A stretch of 40,144 nucleotides of DNA from an uncultured Oscillospiraceae bacterium (GTDB taxonomy: Bacteria; Bacillota; Clostridia; Oscillospirales; Oscillospiraceae), in the NCBI GenBank assembly GCA_934590355.1, contig CAKTOX010000016.1, positions 1 to 40,144 on the forward strand. The letters are read 5' to 3'. Both the position numbers and the translations under genes were made by a program. The notes beneath the pieces were generated by a model that was not told the origin of the DNA, did not search any database, and saw nothing but the letters and a program-made list of their open reading frames with translations. Each line of letters begins with the position of its first letter. Position 1 is the stretch's first letter. Below, one piece after another: positions 23,070-32,287 of this stretch.

Positions 23070-24572
23070 ATGAACGGTTATGTTGTTGCTCTCGACCAGG
23101 GCACCACCAGTTCGCGAGCGATTGTCTTTGACACAAAGGGGACGCCGGTGACAATCGCGCAGTACCCATTCCCGCAGATATATCCCAAGCCGGGCTGGGT
23201 AGAGCACGATCCCATGGTGATACTCGAAACTCAGTTCAGGGCGCTTGCCGAGGCGTATGAAAAGAGTGAGCTTTCGCCTACGGATATCGCCGGCATCGGC
23301 ATCACTAACCAGCGCGAAACCACAATTGTTTGGGATAGGAAAACAGGCGAACCGGTGTATAACGCAATAGTCTGGCAGTGCAGAAGAACTGCGTCCATCT
23401 GCGATGCTCTCATAGCCGAGGGACTCGGCGATTACGTCCGCGATAAGACGGGACTTCTCATTGACGCATATTTTTCAGGCACCAAGATCAAGTGGATCCT
23501 CGATAACGTCGAGGGCGCAAGAGAGCGTGCCGAGCGCGGCGAGCTGCTGTTCGGCAACGTCGATTCGTGGCTCATTTGGAATCTCACCGGCGGCAAAGCC
23601 CACGTTTCGGACTATTCCAACTGCTCACGCACGATGCTTTTTGATATAAACGAGCTCAAGTGGGACGAGGTGCTTTGCAAAAAGCTCGGTATCCCCATGT
23701 CCATGCTGCCCGAGCCCGTGCCGTCGTCGATGATATACGGCAAGGTCGCGCCCGGAATAACCGGTCTTGAGGCTCTCGCGGGAGTGCCCGTGTGCGGCTC
23801 GGCAGGCGACCAGGCAGCGGCGCTCATAGGCCAGGGCTGCATCAAAAAGGGACAGGCAAAGAATACATACGGCACCGGCTGCTTCACTCTGCTCAACACC
23901 GGCGACCAGTCCGTGCGCAGCGCAAACGGTCTTGTAACGAGCGTTGCATGGAGCATTGACGGCAAGACGACCTACGCCCTTGAGGGCAGCGTGTTTAACG
24001 CGGGCAGCTCTATCCAGTGGCTGCGCGACGAGGTCGGCCTACTTGCGACAAGCTCAGAGTGTGAATCTCTTGCGACCTCCGTGCCGGATAACGGCGGAGT
24101 GTACCTCGTTTCGGCATTCACGGGTCTCGGCGCACCGCGCTGGGATATGTACGCGCGCGGAGCAATTGTCGGCTTAACGCGCGGCTCCACAAAGGCCCAC
24201 ATCGCCCGTGCTGCGCTGGAGGGCATTGCATATCAGGTCAAAGACCTTCTCGACGCGATGGAGGAAGATGCCGGCGAGCCGCTTTCCGTACTGCGTGTTG
24301 ACGGCGGTGCATCGGTCAATAACTTCATGATGCAGTTCCAGTCCGATATACTGCGCAAGCCCATCGATCGTCCCAAGATGATCGAAACAACGGCGTTCGG
24401 CGCGGCGTTCCTTGCCGGTCTTGCCGTCGGCGTATGGAAGAATATCGATGACATCAGCAGCATCCGCGAGTCCGACCGCATCTTTGAGCCGGATATGGAT
24501 ATTCAGGAGGCGCAGGCGCTTCACAAAAAGTGGCTCAAGGCAGTCGAGAGATCGGCTAAGTGGGAAGAATAA
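23070..24572 (+). CDS. glpK: Glycerol kinase
   Basis: A 500-residue FGGY-family kinase that converts glycerol and ATP to sn-glycerol-3-phosphate. Signatures: VALDQGTTSSRAIVFD (phosphate-binding loop), NQRETTIVWDRKTG, QCRRTA, GSAGDQAAALIGQ, and YGTGCFTLLNTG. Length is typical (about 500). GGAGGT lies 6 nt before the ATG. It leads an operon with a NUDIX hydrolase and a DUF1015 protein. No glpF transporter or glycerol-3-phosphate dehydrogenase is in the window. Confidence 0.97.
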   Translation: MNGYVVALDQGTTSSRAIVFDTKGTPVTIAQYPFPQIYPKPGWVEHDPMVILETQFRALAEAYEKSELSPTDIAGIGITNQRETTIVWDRKTGEPVYNAIVWQCRRTASICDALIAEGLGDYVRDKTGLLIDAYFSGTKIKWILDNVEGARERAERGELLFGNVDSWLIWNLTGGKAHVSDYSNCSRTMLFDINELKWDEVLCKKLGIPMSMLPEPVPSSMIYGKVAPGITGLEALAGVPVCGSAGDQAAALIGQGCIKKGQAKNTYGTGCFTLLNTGDQSVRSANGLVTSVAWSIDGKTTYALEGSVFNAGSSIQWLRDEVGLLATSSECESLATSVPDNGGVYLVSAFTGLGAPRWDMYARGAIVGLTRGSTKAHIARAALEGIAYQVKDLLDAMEEDAGEPLSVLRVDGGASVNNFMMQFQSDILRKPIDRPKMIETTAFGAAFLAGLAVGVWKNIDDISSIRESDRIFEPDMDIQEAQALHKKWLKAVERSAKWEE

Positions 24573-25141
24573 TGGAACAGGTATTGGTTGTAAGGCGCGA
24601 CAAAATCGAGCGCTTCATATTCGGTAGAAACGGTCTTATCCGCGAAAATGCGGACGAAATTTTCTCCGTCATCATGGCTGAGCATGAGTTCATGCCGCGC
24701 CCCGAGGCGGAGGAGAGAAGTGATTTCAAGCAGATAATTCCCTATGTTATCCTGCGCCGCGGCGACGAGGTTTTCGTTACGCGCAGACTCAATAAGGGCG
24801 GCGAGGCGCGTCTGCACGGAAAAATCTCGATAGGCATAGGCGGGCATATTAACCCCGTTGACGAAGCGGGTGATCTTCTCATGCGCGGACTTTGGCGCGA
24901 GATAAACGAGGAGGTCGAGCTGACCGCCCACGGTGAGCTCACGCCGTGCGGCTTTATAAACGACGATTCCAACGCCGTCGGCAGTGTCCACCTCGGCGCG
25001 TGCTTCACTCTGCCCGTACATGGCGAGGTCAGCGTGCGCGAGACCGAAAAGCTCGAGGGCCTGTGGATGACGCCGTCTGAGCTGCGGAAAAACTACGACA
25101 GCATGGAAACCTGGACTCAGATAGCGCTGGAGGTGCTGTAA
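24572..25141 (+). CDS. NUDIX-family hydrolase
   Basis: A 189-residue protein with an MEQVLVVRR N-terminus and a NUDIX-like box (GGHINPVDEAGD leading to WREINEEVEL), spaced a little longer than the classic box. The N-terminal 55 residues precede the NUDIX fold and are of unknown role. The ATG shares its A with the glpK stop (TAATG), so the genes are coupled. The substrate, a nucleoside diphosphate derivative, is unknown. Similar clostridial proteins are annotated as phosphoesterases. Confidence 0.85.
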   Translation: MEQVLVVRRDKIERFIFGRNGLIRENADEIFSVIMAEHEFMPRPEAEERSDFKQIIPYVILRRGDEVFVTRRLNKGGEARLHGKISIGIGGHINPVDEAGDLLMRGLWREINEEVELTAHGELTPCGFINDDSNAVGSVHLGACFTLPVHGEVSVRETEKLEGLWMTPSELRKNYDSMETWTQIALEVL

Positions 25142-26371
25142 ATGAAGATATTCAGACCCGCGGACATACTCATACCCGACTGCGATATGCACAAATGGAG
25201 TGTCGTTGCCTGCGACCAGTTCACCTCCGAGCCGGAGTATTGGCGGCAGGTGCGCGAAATCGTCGGAGATGCACCGTCTGCGCTGCATATGATACTGCCC
25301 GAGGCGGAGCTCGGTACAAAGGAACCCGAAGCGGAGAGCGTTAAGATCAATGCCGTCATGCAGGAGTATCTTGACTGCGGTCTTTTCAGCAAGTACCCGA
25401 ACAGCTACATCTATCTTGAACGCACCCTCAAAAGCGGAGCAGTGCGCCGCGGCATAATGGGTATGTTCGACCTTGAGGTATATGATTGGACACAGGGCAC
25501 GCACAGCCCCGTGCGAGCCACGGAGCACACCGTTGAGGACAGACTTCCGCCGCGTGTTAAGATAAGAAAAAATGCGCCGCTTGAGATGCCGCATATCATG
25601 ATATTCATGGACGACCCCGACAACATCGTGTTTTCCGCTGTCAAAAAGGGTGAGCCGGTGTATGATTTTGAGCTCATGCAAAACGGCGGCAGGATAAGCG
25701 GCTGGCTCGTTGAGGATAACGACGCGGTCGAAGCGGCGGCGGAGCACCTCGGTGATGAGTCGGAGCTTATTAAAAAATACGGCAGCGCCGATAATGCCAT
25801 CGTCTTCGCAATGGGCGACGGAAACCACAGCCTTGCGGCGGCAAAGCGACATTGGGAGAAGGTAAAGGAAAATCTGCCCGAGTCCGAGCGCGAAAGTTGC
25901 CCCGCGCGCTACGCTCTTGCTGAGCTTGTCAACATTCACGACAAGGCGATAACCTTTGAGCCCATACACAAGGTCGTTTTTGACACGCAGCCCGAGAATT
26001 TCGTCAAAGAGGCGAGAGAGTTCTTCGCTGCCGAGCTCGGAGAGGGAAGAAGCATAGACCTCGTGACGGGAGAGGGGATAGAGAGGCTCAATATTGCAGG
26101 GCTCACCATCGGACAGCTGATTGACCGCTGCGAGGAATTCTGCAAGAGCTATGTCAATCGTCACGGCGGGTATATCGACTATATCCACGGAGACTGCGAG
26201 TGCATTGAAATGTCGCAGCGCTTCGGCTGCGCGGGCATACTCCTGCCGCGTATGGAAAAGTCGGAGCTGTTTACCTCCGTCATGAGCGGCGGCCCCTTCC
26301 CGAAGAAGAGCTTCTCGATCGGACACGGCAATGACAAGCGATATTATCTCGAATGCCGTAAAATCAGGTAA
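25142..26371 (+). CDS. DUF1015-family protein
   Basis: A 409-residue soluble protein starting KIFRPADILIPDCDMHKWSV, with the hallmark MGDGNHSLAAAKRHWE and a conserved DGFRHG-like FGCAGILLPRMEKSELF region. DUF1015 members are widespread in anaerobes, often near serA/serC, but have no proven reaction. The ATG follows the NUDIX stop directly, with no spacer. A link between glycerol metabolism, a NUDIX enzyme and this protein is not documented as far as I know. Confidence 0.85.
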   Translation: MKIFRPADILIPDCDMHKWSVVACDQFTSEPEYWRQVREIVGDAPSALHMILPEAELGTKEPEAESVKINAVMQEYLDCGLFSKYPNSYIYLERTLKSGAVRRGIMGMFDLEVYDWTQGTHSPVRATEHTVEDRLPPRVKIRKNAPLEMPHIMIFMDDPDNIVFSAVKKGEPVYDFELMQNGGRISGWLVEDNDAVEAAAEHLGDESELIKKYGSADNAIVFAMGDGNHSLAAAKRHWEKVKENLPESERESCPARYALAELVNIHDKAITFEPIHKVVFDTQPENFVKEAREFFAAELGEGRSIDLVTGEGIERLNIAGLTIGQLIDRCEEFCKSYVNRHGGYIDYIHGDCECIEMSQRFGCAGILLPRMEKSELFTSVMSGGPFPKKSFSIGHGNDKRYYLECRKIR

Positions 26372-26378
26372 TTCCCCC

Positions 26379-26407
26379 TTGTCATGGGCGGTCTGATATG
26401 ATAAAAT
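26379..26407 (+). promoter_or_regulatory. Promoter of yebC
   Basis: TTGTCA (26379-26384), 17-nt spacer, TAAAAT (26402-26407), starting 8 nt after the DUF1015 stop. Confidence 0.65.
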
Positions 26408-26453
26408 AATTGCCGTTAATTCGCAATAATACATTTAAGGAGCTGTTGAATAT

Positions 26454-27188
26454 ATGTCCGGACATTCCAAATGGCATAATATACAGAAGACCAAGGGTGC
26501 AGCCGACGCGAAGCGCGCTCAGGCGTTCACCAAGATCGCGCGCGAAATGATCGTCGCCGTCAAGGAAGGCGGCAGCGGCGACCCCAATAACAATTCCCGC
26601 CTCGCTGCGGTCATCACCAAGGCAAAAGCGGCGAATATGCCTAATGATAACATCAAGCGCACCATTGACAAGGCGCTCGGTGCAGGCAATACCGATAACT
26701 ACGAGAAGATCGTCTACGAAGGCTACGGTCCCTCCGGCGTTGCAGTCATCGTTGAGACCATGACCGATAACCGCAACCGTACCGCGGGCGAGATGCGTCA
26801 CTACTTTGATAAGTACGGTGGCAACATGGGCGCTGCAAACTGCGTCTCCTGGTCGTTTGACAAGAAGGGCGTTATCGTTATTGACAACGAGGACGAGGAG
26901 CTCGACGAGGACGAGGTTATGATGGGAGCACTTGACGCGGGTGCAGCCGACTTTGAGCCCGACGGTGAAACCTACATCGTCTATACCGCGCCCGATGACG
27001 TATCTCCTGTTGCCGAGAAGCTCAGCGCGGCGGGCTACAAGCTCTTGTCCGCACAGGTCGAGATGCTGCCCCAGAACGGCTACATCAAGCTTACCAACGA
27101 GGACGAGATCAAGAACATGCAGAAGATGCTCGATATGTTCGAGGATAATGACGATGTCCAGAACGTCTGGCACAACTGGGAAGAGTAA
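26454..27188 (+). CDS. yebC: YebC/PmpR-family protein
   Basis: A 244-residue, three-domain protein of the YebC/TACO1 family, starting with the invariant MSGHSKWHNIQKTKGAAD and including RLAAVITKAKAANMPNDN. Long annotated as DNA-binding regulators, some members instead help ribosomes through proline-rich stretches. Length is normal. AAGGAG lies 13 nt upstream of the ATG, slightly far. Monocistronic between a promoter and a terminator. Confidence 0.95.
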   Translation: MSGHSKWHNIQKTKGAADAKRAQAFTKIAREMIVAVKEGGSGDPNNNSRLAAVITKAKAANMPNDNIKRTIDKALGAGNTDNYEKIVYEGYGPSGVAVIVETMTDNRNRTAGEMRHYFDKYGGNMGAANCVSWSFDKKGVIVIDNEDEELDEDEVMMGALDAGAADFEPDGETYIVYTAPDDVSPVAEKLSAAGYKLLSAQVEMLPQNGYIKLTNEDEIKNMQKMLDMFEDNDDVQNVWHNWEE

Positions 27189-27194
27189 AAACGC

Positions 27195-27232
27195 AAAAAC
27201 ACCTCCGTTTGCAATAACGGAGGTGTTTTTTT
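27195..27232. terminator. Bidirectional terminator between yebC and the histidine kinase
   Basis: A 15-bp stem (AAAAACACCTCCGTT/AACGGAGGTGTTTTT), loop TGCAAT, then more T. It touches the stop codon of the minus-strand kinase gene. Confidence 0.9.
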
Positions 27233-28514
27233 ATGCCCTAAGCATCACGGTAACGGTGTAGATGCCGTTTTCTATGCCGTGCTCAAAGCTGCCGTCGTAT
27301 TTTTTCGCGAGTGAGCTGAGAACCCTGAAGCCTACGCCGCGCTCAAGCTCGGGTATTCTGCGTTGCTTTTTTTGCGGCGCTTTAACTGAGGGATTATACT
27401 CCGTGACGATGAGATACCCCTTCGCAATGTGCGAGCGGAGGCTGATCTCCTTAGTGTCGGCGCAGGCGCACGCTTCCACGGCGTTGTCCATTATGTTTCC
27501 GAATAAGACGATAAGATCGGTGTTGGAGATATTGAGCTCCGCGGGGATCGTAATATCTGCCTTGACGCTTATCCCGCGGTCCTCGGCATCCTGTATCCTG
27601 CTGGACAAAAACGCATCAACGACCGGGTTTCGGCAGCTTCCGAGCTTTGAAATATTCTCGTGCAGCGGCATGAGCTGGTCTGCATACTCGGAGGCCTCGG
27701 CGGTGTTTCCCTCCCGAAGCAGAATGTTTATCGTGTTCAGATGGTGGTAAATATCGTGCCTCATCGTGCGTATCTGCTCATACTGCTCAGTAAGATTGCC
27801 GTAATGCGCAAGCTGAAGCTCAAGCTGCTTTTCGAGGAGCTTGTTTTCGACCTCAAGCTCGACTCGCTGCTCCGTCTGCGCCATCATGCGGTAGAGCGTC
27901 ATGTCGGAAATAAGAAAAAGCGCTGTCCCGACGATAAGAAGCCCCATAAATTCCTGCTTGCCGTACATTGTTATGTGAAACTGGATCGCCGGCAGGCTGA
28001 TCGCCTGCGACAGCGGCAGCGCGCAGAATATGAGCACCTGCTTATTGGACAGGTTGTTTTTCGACTTGGTCAGCGGAATGGCGAACAAAAGCAGCACCAG
28101 AGCCAGCAGAGGCAGAAACATCGAGCCGCTTACAAGCATAGCCGAGTCTGCCCATACAGAGAGCTGAGAATCGGTGTTGATGCTTGATATCAGCGGGGTG
28201 TAAAGGCTCTCGAAAACTATCGAGGCTGCAAGCTCAAGCCCGACCGCAAGCAGCTTTTTCACCGTTTTTCCGTAGAAAAGCAGAAATGCCATTGCCAGCG
28301 GTCCGGTGGGGAGGACTATGAGCCGGATAAGAGAGCCGGCATCGGATAAAAACAAGATAGGAAGTATGTACGCAAGGGAAATCAAAAGCGTAAACAGCAG
28401 CGTGAGTTTTACGGAAAAGCGCCTGCCGTCCAGAACGAGCCACAAAAATCCGCACCACAGTGCCATTATGCCGATGTTAAAAATAATGCTCGCAATATAT
28501 CCGTTATATCCCAT
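27231..28514 (-). CDS. Sensor histidine kinase, AgrC/GHKL type
   Basis: A 427-residue membrane kinase. The first 200 residues hold about six membrane helices with little extracytoplasmic sequence. A coiled-coil-like stretch (VELEVENKLLEKQLELQLAH) leads to the phosphoacceptor site QIRTMRHDIYHHLNTI. The GHKL ATPase domain shows GNIMDNAVEACA (N box) and GVGFRVLSSLAKKYDG (G box). It follows its LytTR regulator by 17 nt. The arrangement matches peptide-sensing AgrCA-like systems, but no agrB/agrD-type gene is seen nearby, so the signal is unknown. Confidence 0.92.
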   Translation of the reverse strand: MGYNGYIASIIFNIGIMALWCGFLWLVLDGRRFSVKLTLLFTLLISLAYILPILFLSDAGSLIRLIVLPTGPLAMAFLLFYGKTVKKLLAVGLELAASIVFESLYTPLISSINTDSQLSVWADSAMLVSGSMFLPLLALVLLLFAIPLTKSKNNLSNKQVLIFCALPLSQAISLPAIQFHITMYGKQEFMGLLIVGTALFLISDMTLYRMMAQTEQRVELEVENKLLEKQLELQLAHYGNLTEQYEQIRTMRHDIYHHLNTINILLREGNTAEASEYADQLMPLHENISKLGSCRNPVVDAFLSSRIQDAEDRGISVKADITIPAELNISNTDLIVLFGNIMDNAVEACACADTKEISLRSHIAKGYLIVTEYNPSVKAPQKKQRRIPELERGVGFRVLSSLAKKYDGSFEHGIENGIYTVTVMLRA

Positions 28515-28531
28515 CGTCTGCCTCCAAAATG

Positions 28532-29251
28532 CTACTGCTCAACGGCAGAGCCGGAAAGCAGGCGAAAAAATGCATCTCTTGCTTCGGGTTTTCGTGCGCG
28601 GCTTATTGGAATACAGCTTCCGTCGGAGAGAATAAAGCAGTCTGCTTCCATAGACGCGATAGCCCGGCAGTTCACCCAATAGCTCTGATGGCAGCGGATA
28701 AATTCACACGCCGCACCGCAGGTAGAGATAAGCTCGGCGGGCGATTGTGTGGTTTCTATATCCTCATGCTCTGTGTGGACGAGTGTCTTGTGAAGCTGCC
28801 GCTCGAGACTGAAGACACTGCACAGAGGAATGACTCTGCGCTGTGAGCCGATTTTTATTATAAGATGCCTGTGCGCATCATCCGTTTTCAGCGCTTTTTC
28901 GAGCGCGGCGGGCAGTCTGTTTTCGATATCGGACTTGAGGACGTAATACACATGCTCCGTTTCGTATGCGTCCATAAGATAGTCGTTGTAGTTGGAAATG
29001 AATATTACGCGGCAGCTCGGAGCAAGGTGATTTATACCCTTTGCGAGCGTTATTCCGTCCATCTGCGCCATTTGAATGTCAAGCACCGCAATGTCCGGAA
29101 GATATCCGCCCTCGGAGATCTCAAGCTGCAGGGCGGTAGGATTATCAAAAAGACGGATAAAATGGGGAACTTTATCGAGCGCCGATTCGGCGATTTTCGC
29201 GGCAAATTTTCGAAAAACGTCATCGTCGTCGCATATTGCAAGCTGCATCAT
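28532..29251 (-). CDS. LytTR-family response regulator
   Basis: A 239-residue regulator. The receiver domain (1-125) has LAICDDDDVFRKF (acidic pocket), AVLDIQMAQMDG (phosphoacceptor Asp), FISNYND and VLKSD (Ser and Lys switch). The LytTR DNA-binding domain (about 140-239) includes ECHQSYWVN-like EFIRCHQSYWVN and DGSCIPISR. The ATG at 29251 has GGAGG 8 nt upstream, so a 51-residue upstream extension is rejected. It heads a two-gene operon with the kinase. Confidence 0.92.
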   Translation of the reverse strand: MMQLAICDDDDVFRKFAAKIAESALDKVPHFIRLFDNPTALQLEISEGGYLPDIAVLDIQMAQMDGITLAKGINHLAPSCRVIFISNYNDYLMDAYETEHVYYVLKSDIENRLPAALEKALKTDDAHRHLIIKIGSQRRVIPLCSVFSLERQLHKTLVHTEHEDIETTQSPAELISTCGAACEFIRCHQSYWVNCRAIASMEADCFILSDGSCIPISRARKPEARDAFFRLLSGSAVEQ

Positions 29252-29296
29252 ATCGTATTCCTCCACAAAATACATATGTAAATCACAAGCAAAAGC

Positions 29297-29340
29297 GTAT
29301 AATTCTACACAATTATACAATAATTTTACGATAATGACAA
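29297..29340 (-). promoter_or_regulatory. Promoter and dyad upstream of the LytTR regulator
   Basis: On the minus strand, TTGTCA (29340-29335), 17-nt spacer, TATAAT (29317-29312). A perfect inverted repeat GTATAATT...AATTATAC (29297-29304/29311-29318, 6-nt spacer) covers the -10 box and the predicted start of transcription near 29305. A repressor or autoregulatory site is possible. Confidence 0.7.
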
Positions 29341-29372
29341 GTGATGCATATTGCGCGTAGGGCATAAAAAAC

Positions 29373-29413
29373 GAGGCCTGAATGCATATCACGAAAATAT
29401 GCATCCCGGCCTC
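29373..29413 (-). terminator. Terminator of the flavin-dependent reductase gene
   Basis: Outer stem GAGGCC/GGCCTC and inner stem ATGCATAT/ATATGCAT around a 7-nt loop, followed on the minus strand by GTTTTTTATG. It lies about 60 nt beyond the stop; a second dyad (GGCGTCGG/CCGACGCC) occupies part of the gap. Confidence 0.8.
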
Positions 29414-29476
29414 TTTCGCGGCGTCGGAGCATGTTGTGGGCCGTACGCCGACGCCATTAAATTTTCTTTTCGGGGA

Positions 29477-31549
29477 CTATATCTTCATGCAGACGTCCCA
29501 TGCGCGCCAGATAACGGTACGCAGGTTGCCGATAGCGACACAATCGCCGACGCGGTAGGCCTTCTTGTTGTCCTTGCCGCCGACGGGAGTGGGAACGAAG
29601 CCGACGCCGTTTACGACGCTGTCGCACTCGACGAAGAAGGTATCGCCGGTATCAACGTTCTTAACGGTGCAGCCTTTGTCGGTGATCTCGGTAACGGTGG
29701 AGTGCAGGTAAACGGGAACCTTGTGGTACTCCATAGCGTCACGCAGGAAGGAGGTGTTTGCAAGGCAGGTAGCCTGAGCGGCTACGAGGTCGCCCGCGTA
29801 TTCGACGATAATGGGGTGCTTGCCGTAGTTGAGCAGCATATCGTAAGCAGCCTCGCAGGAGGACTGACCGCCGCCGATGAAGAGAACCTTATCGCCGACA
29901 TCGACCTTGTCCTTGAGGACCTGGGTGAAGGTGAGGGTCTTCTCGAAGCCCTTGATTCCGGGCATGGTGCGGGGAACGGAGCCGGTAGCGACGATGATGT
30001 CGTCAAAGTTGCCGAGGACGCCCAGATCATTTATCTCGGTCTCGAGGCGAACGTCGATGCCTTCCTTGGCGATCTCGTTGCGGTACCAACGGATGAGCTC
30101 CTTGTCGTTCTCCTTGAAGGTCATTGCGGATGCGGTGAGGAACAGACCGCCGAGCTCGTTGGTCTTCTCAAAGATGGTGGGGATGTGGCCGCGCTGCTTG
30201 AGCACGAGAGCACATTCCATACCGCCTATGCCGCCGCCGATGATAGCGACCTTCTTGGCCTTCTTTGCCGGAACGATCTTGTAGCGATTGTGCTGCATGG
30301 TCGTCGGGTTCAGGGCGCAGCGTGCAAGATGCAGGGAGTCGCCCAGGTGCTGGATGTTCGGGGTGCCCGCGAACTTAGCCATGTTGAAGCAGCCGTTGTG
30401 ACAGCGGATGCAGGGCTTGATCTCGTCCTCGCGGCCTTCCTTGATCTTGTGGATCCAGTCGTGGTCAACAAGGTTCTGACGAGCGATAGCAACTGCGTCG
30501 AGTTTGCCTGCGGCGATCTCCTCAGCTGCCTTGACGGGGTCCATACGACCTGCGCAGACAACGGGCTTGTCGGTGAATTTCTTGATGTGCTCGACATACT
30601 CGAGGTTGCAGTTATCGGGCATGTACTGAGGCGGATGTGCCCAGTACCATGCGTCGTAGGTGCCGTTGTCGCAGTTAAACATATCGTAGCCTGCATCGCC
30701 GAGGTACTTAACGGCTCTCTCGGACTCTTCCATGTCACGACCGAACTCCTTGAAGTCCTTCTCGTACGGCATTGCGCCCTTGCCCCAGTCCTTGGTCTTG
30801 GAAACGACGGAGTAACGCAGGGAAACGGGGAAGTCCTTGCCGCAGGCGGCCTTTATTGCCTGAACGATCTCGACGGGAAAGCGGAAGCGGTTCTCGAAGC
30901 TGCCGCCGTACTCGTCGGTACGGTAGTTCATGTTGGAAATGGTGAACTGGTCAAGCAGGTAGCCCTCGTGAACGGCGTGGATCTCAACACCGTCAACACC
31001 GGCGTCCATGAGCTTCTTCGCAGTCTTTGCGAAAGCATCGACCTGATCGTGAATCTCCTTAACGGTCATGGGACGGGACTTTATTTCGTCGTACCAGCGG
31101 TTAGGAGTTGCGGAAGCGGAAGCGGTGATGTAGTCAAGGTCGGCAATGGGGCTTGCGATTTTGCCGAGCAGGGGGTGCTTGAGCAGGGTGACCATGGGCT
31201 TAGTGATAGCCATGGAACGGCCCATGCCGGCTGCGAGCTGAATGAACAGCTTGGAACCGGTCTTATGGAACTCCTTCATGTAAACGGCAAGGTCCTTGAA
31301 CATCTTGTCGTTCTGATAGAGCCAACGGCCGAGGATGGGATCCTTGATGCACTGCATACCGGGCAGGATAAGGCCTACGCCGTCCTGAGCGCGGTTGAGC
31401 AGGAAGTGTGCGGCCTCCTTATCGAGGTGGCTCGGCTCCATCCAGCCGAACAGTGAGGTGCCGCCCATCGAACACTGGACGATGCGGTTGGGTATTTCTA
31501 CGTTACCGATCTTCCACGGTGTAAACAGGGCATTGTACTTGGAATTCAT
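29477..31549 (-). CDS. NADH:flavin oxidoreductase (OYE/dienoyl-CoA reductase, BaiCD-like)
   Basis: A 690-residue flavoprotein. Residues about 1-370 are an OYE-type FMN TIM barrel (NRIVQCSMGG, GVEIHAVHEGYLLDQF, YRTDEYGGSFENRFRFP). A CIRCHNGCF segment plus a later Cys should bind a [4Fe-4S] cluster. The C-terminal half has FAD (IIGGGIGGMECA) and NAD(P) (FIGGGQSSCEAA) Rossmann loops. Architecture matches dienoyl-CoA reductase, enoate reductases and bile-acid/steroid reductases of gut clostridia, which reduce activated C=C bonds. The substrate cannot be told. ATG at 31549 has GGGAGA 5 nt upstream. A TetR gene precedes it on the same strand. Codon use looks strongly biased, suggesting high expression. 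Confidence 0.9.
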   Translation of the reverse strand: MNSKYNALFTPWKIGNVEIPNRIVQCSMGGTSLFGWMEPSHLDKEAAHFLLNRAQDGVGLILPGMQCIKDPILGRWLYQNDKMFKDLAVYMKEFHKTGSKLFIQLAAGMGRSMAITKPMVTLLKHPLLGKIASPIADLDYITASASATPNRWYDEIKSRPMTVKEIHDQVDAFAKTAKKLMDAGVDGVEIHAVHEGYLLDQFTISNMNYRTDEYGGSFENRFRFPVEIVQAIKAACGKDFPVSLRYSVVSKTKDWGKGAMPYEKDFKEFGRDMEESERAVKYLGDAGYDMFNCDNGTYDAWYWAHPPQYMPDNCNLEYVEHIKKFTDKPVVCAGRMDPVKAAEEIAAGKLDAVAIARQNLVDHDWIHKIKEGREDEIKPCIRCHNGCFNMAKFAGTPNIQHLGDSLHLARCALNPTTMQHNRYKIVPAKKAKKVAIIGGGIGGMECALVLKQRGHIPTIFEKTNELGGLFLTASAMTFKENDKELIRWYRNEIAKEGIDVRLETEINDLGVLGNFDDIIVATGSVPRTMPGIKGFEKTLTFTQVLKDKVDVGDKVLFIGGGQSSCEAAYDMLLNYGKHPIIVEYAGDLVAAQATCLANTSFLRDAMEYHKVPVYLHSTVTEITDKGCTVKNVDTGDTFFVECDSVVNGVGFVPTPVGGKDNKKAYRVGDCVAIGNLRTVIWRAWDVCMKI

Positions 31550-31633
31550 AGTTTTCTCCCTTCGTTCTTTTGTCATTTATTAATAGACGGATCGGAGCAT
31601 AAGCGCCGAACGCCGTCCTGACGACATTGAGTG

Positions 31634-32266
31634 CTATGATTTCGCGGCAAATTCGCGGGTGAACATTCTGCACATTGCCTGAAGTCTTTCCGCGATGTCG
31701 AGCTCATTAACGCTCGGAACGCCTACGGTCAGGCGCTGCATGAGCCCGAGTATCGAGTCGTATGAATTATAATAAAGCTGCTTTATGTCCGCATTCGGAT
31801 CGACCGTTCCGTCGGAAAGACCGAGAACTATCGCCTGCGAGAGGGGACCGGTGTATTCCTCAAAGCGCTCCGGCGGGCGGTTGACTACCTTTGCGTTTTC
31901 GCCGGAGTTAAACAGTGCGACCTCGGCGTCAAGGGTAAAGCGTATGCCCTCGGGGTCAATGAGAAGAATACTCGCATAGCTGTTGAGAATGACGGAGACC
32001 TGCTCAATGCCGCTCATATGCGCATAGTCATGGCTGCTGAGCTTCCACGCGGCGTATTCCTTGACGCGCTTCCAATAGCAGAACGCGGCGGCAATAACAA
32101 GGTCGTTTTTTGTGGCGAAATAGCGGTAGACCGAACGCTCGGTCAGCCCCGCGGCGCGCGCAATATCCGAGACCTTGGTGTTGGCTATGCCGTTTTTGAT
32201 AAAGCAGTCCAGAGCCTTTTCGGTCACGAGCTGAATATTCTGTGATCTTACATCTTCAAGCGACAT
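31634..32266 (-). CDS. TetR-family transcriptional regulator
   Basis: A 210-residue regulator. The N-terminal helix-turn-helix is ANTKVSDIARAAGLTERSVYRYF; the ligand-binding part (residues about 65-210) is not assignable. ATG at 32266 has AAGGACGG upstream at a long spacing. An ATG at 32293 lies only about 11 nt from the predicted transcript start and lacks a ribosome-binding site, so its use would need leaderless-type initiation. It sits just upstream of the flavin reductase on the same strand and is its likely local regulator. Confidence 0.88.
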   Translation of the reverse strand: MSLEDVRSQNIQLVTEKALDCFIKNGIANTKVSDIARAAGLTERSVYRYFATKNDLVIAAAFCYWKRVKEYAAWKLSSHDYAHMSGIEQVSVILNSYASILLIDPEGIRFTLDAEVALFNSGENAKVVNRPPERFEEYTGPLSQAIVLGLSDGTVDPNADIKQLYYNSYDSILGLMQRLTVGVPSVNELDIAERLQAMCRMFTREFAAKS

Positions 32267-32287
32267 AGGTGAAAATCCGTCCTTAAA

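Noticed and set aside
24521..26434. A 637-codon open frame antisense to the NUDIX and DUF1015 genes
   Set aside because: It crosses two well-supported genes, has no recognisable motif and no ribosome-binding site.
29249..29404. N-terminal extension of the LytTR regulator
   Set aside because: It would cover the promoter, is hydrophobic and unlike receiver domains, and a good ribosome-binding site serves the inner ATG.
29351..31456. A 701-codon open frame antisense to the flavin reductase
   Set aside because: Striking in length, but the translation is a low-complexity mix of Val, Leu, Gly and Ala with no motifs. It follows from the strong codon bias of the real gene on the other strand.
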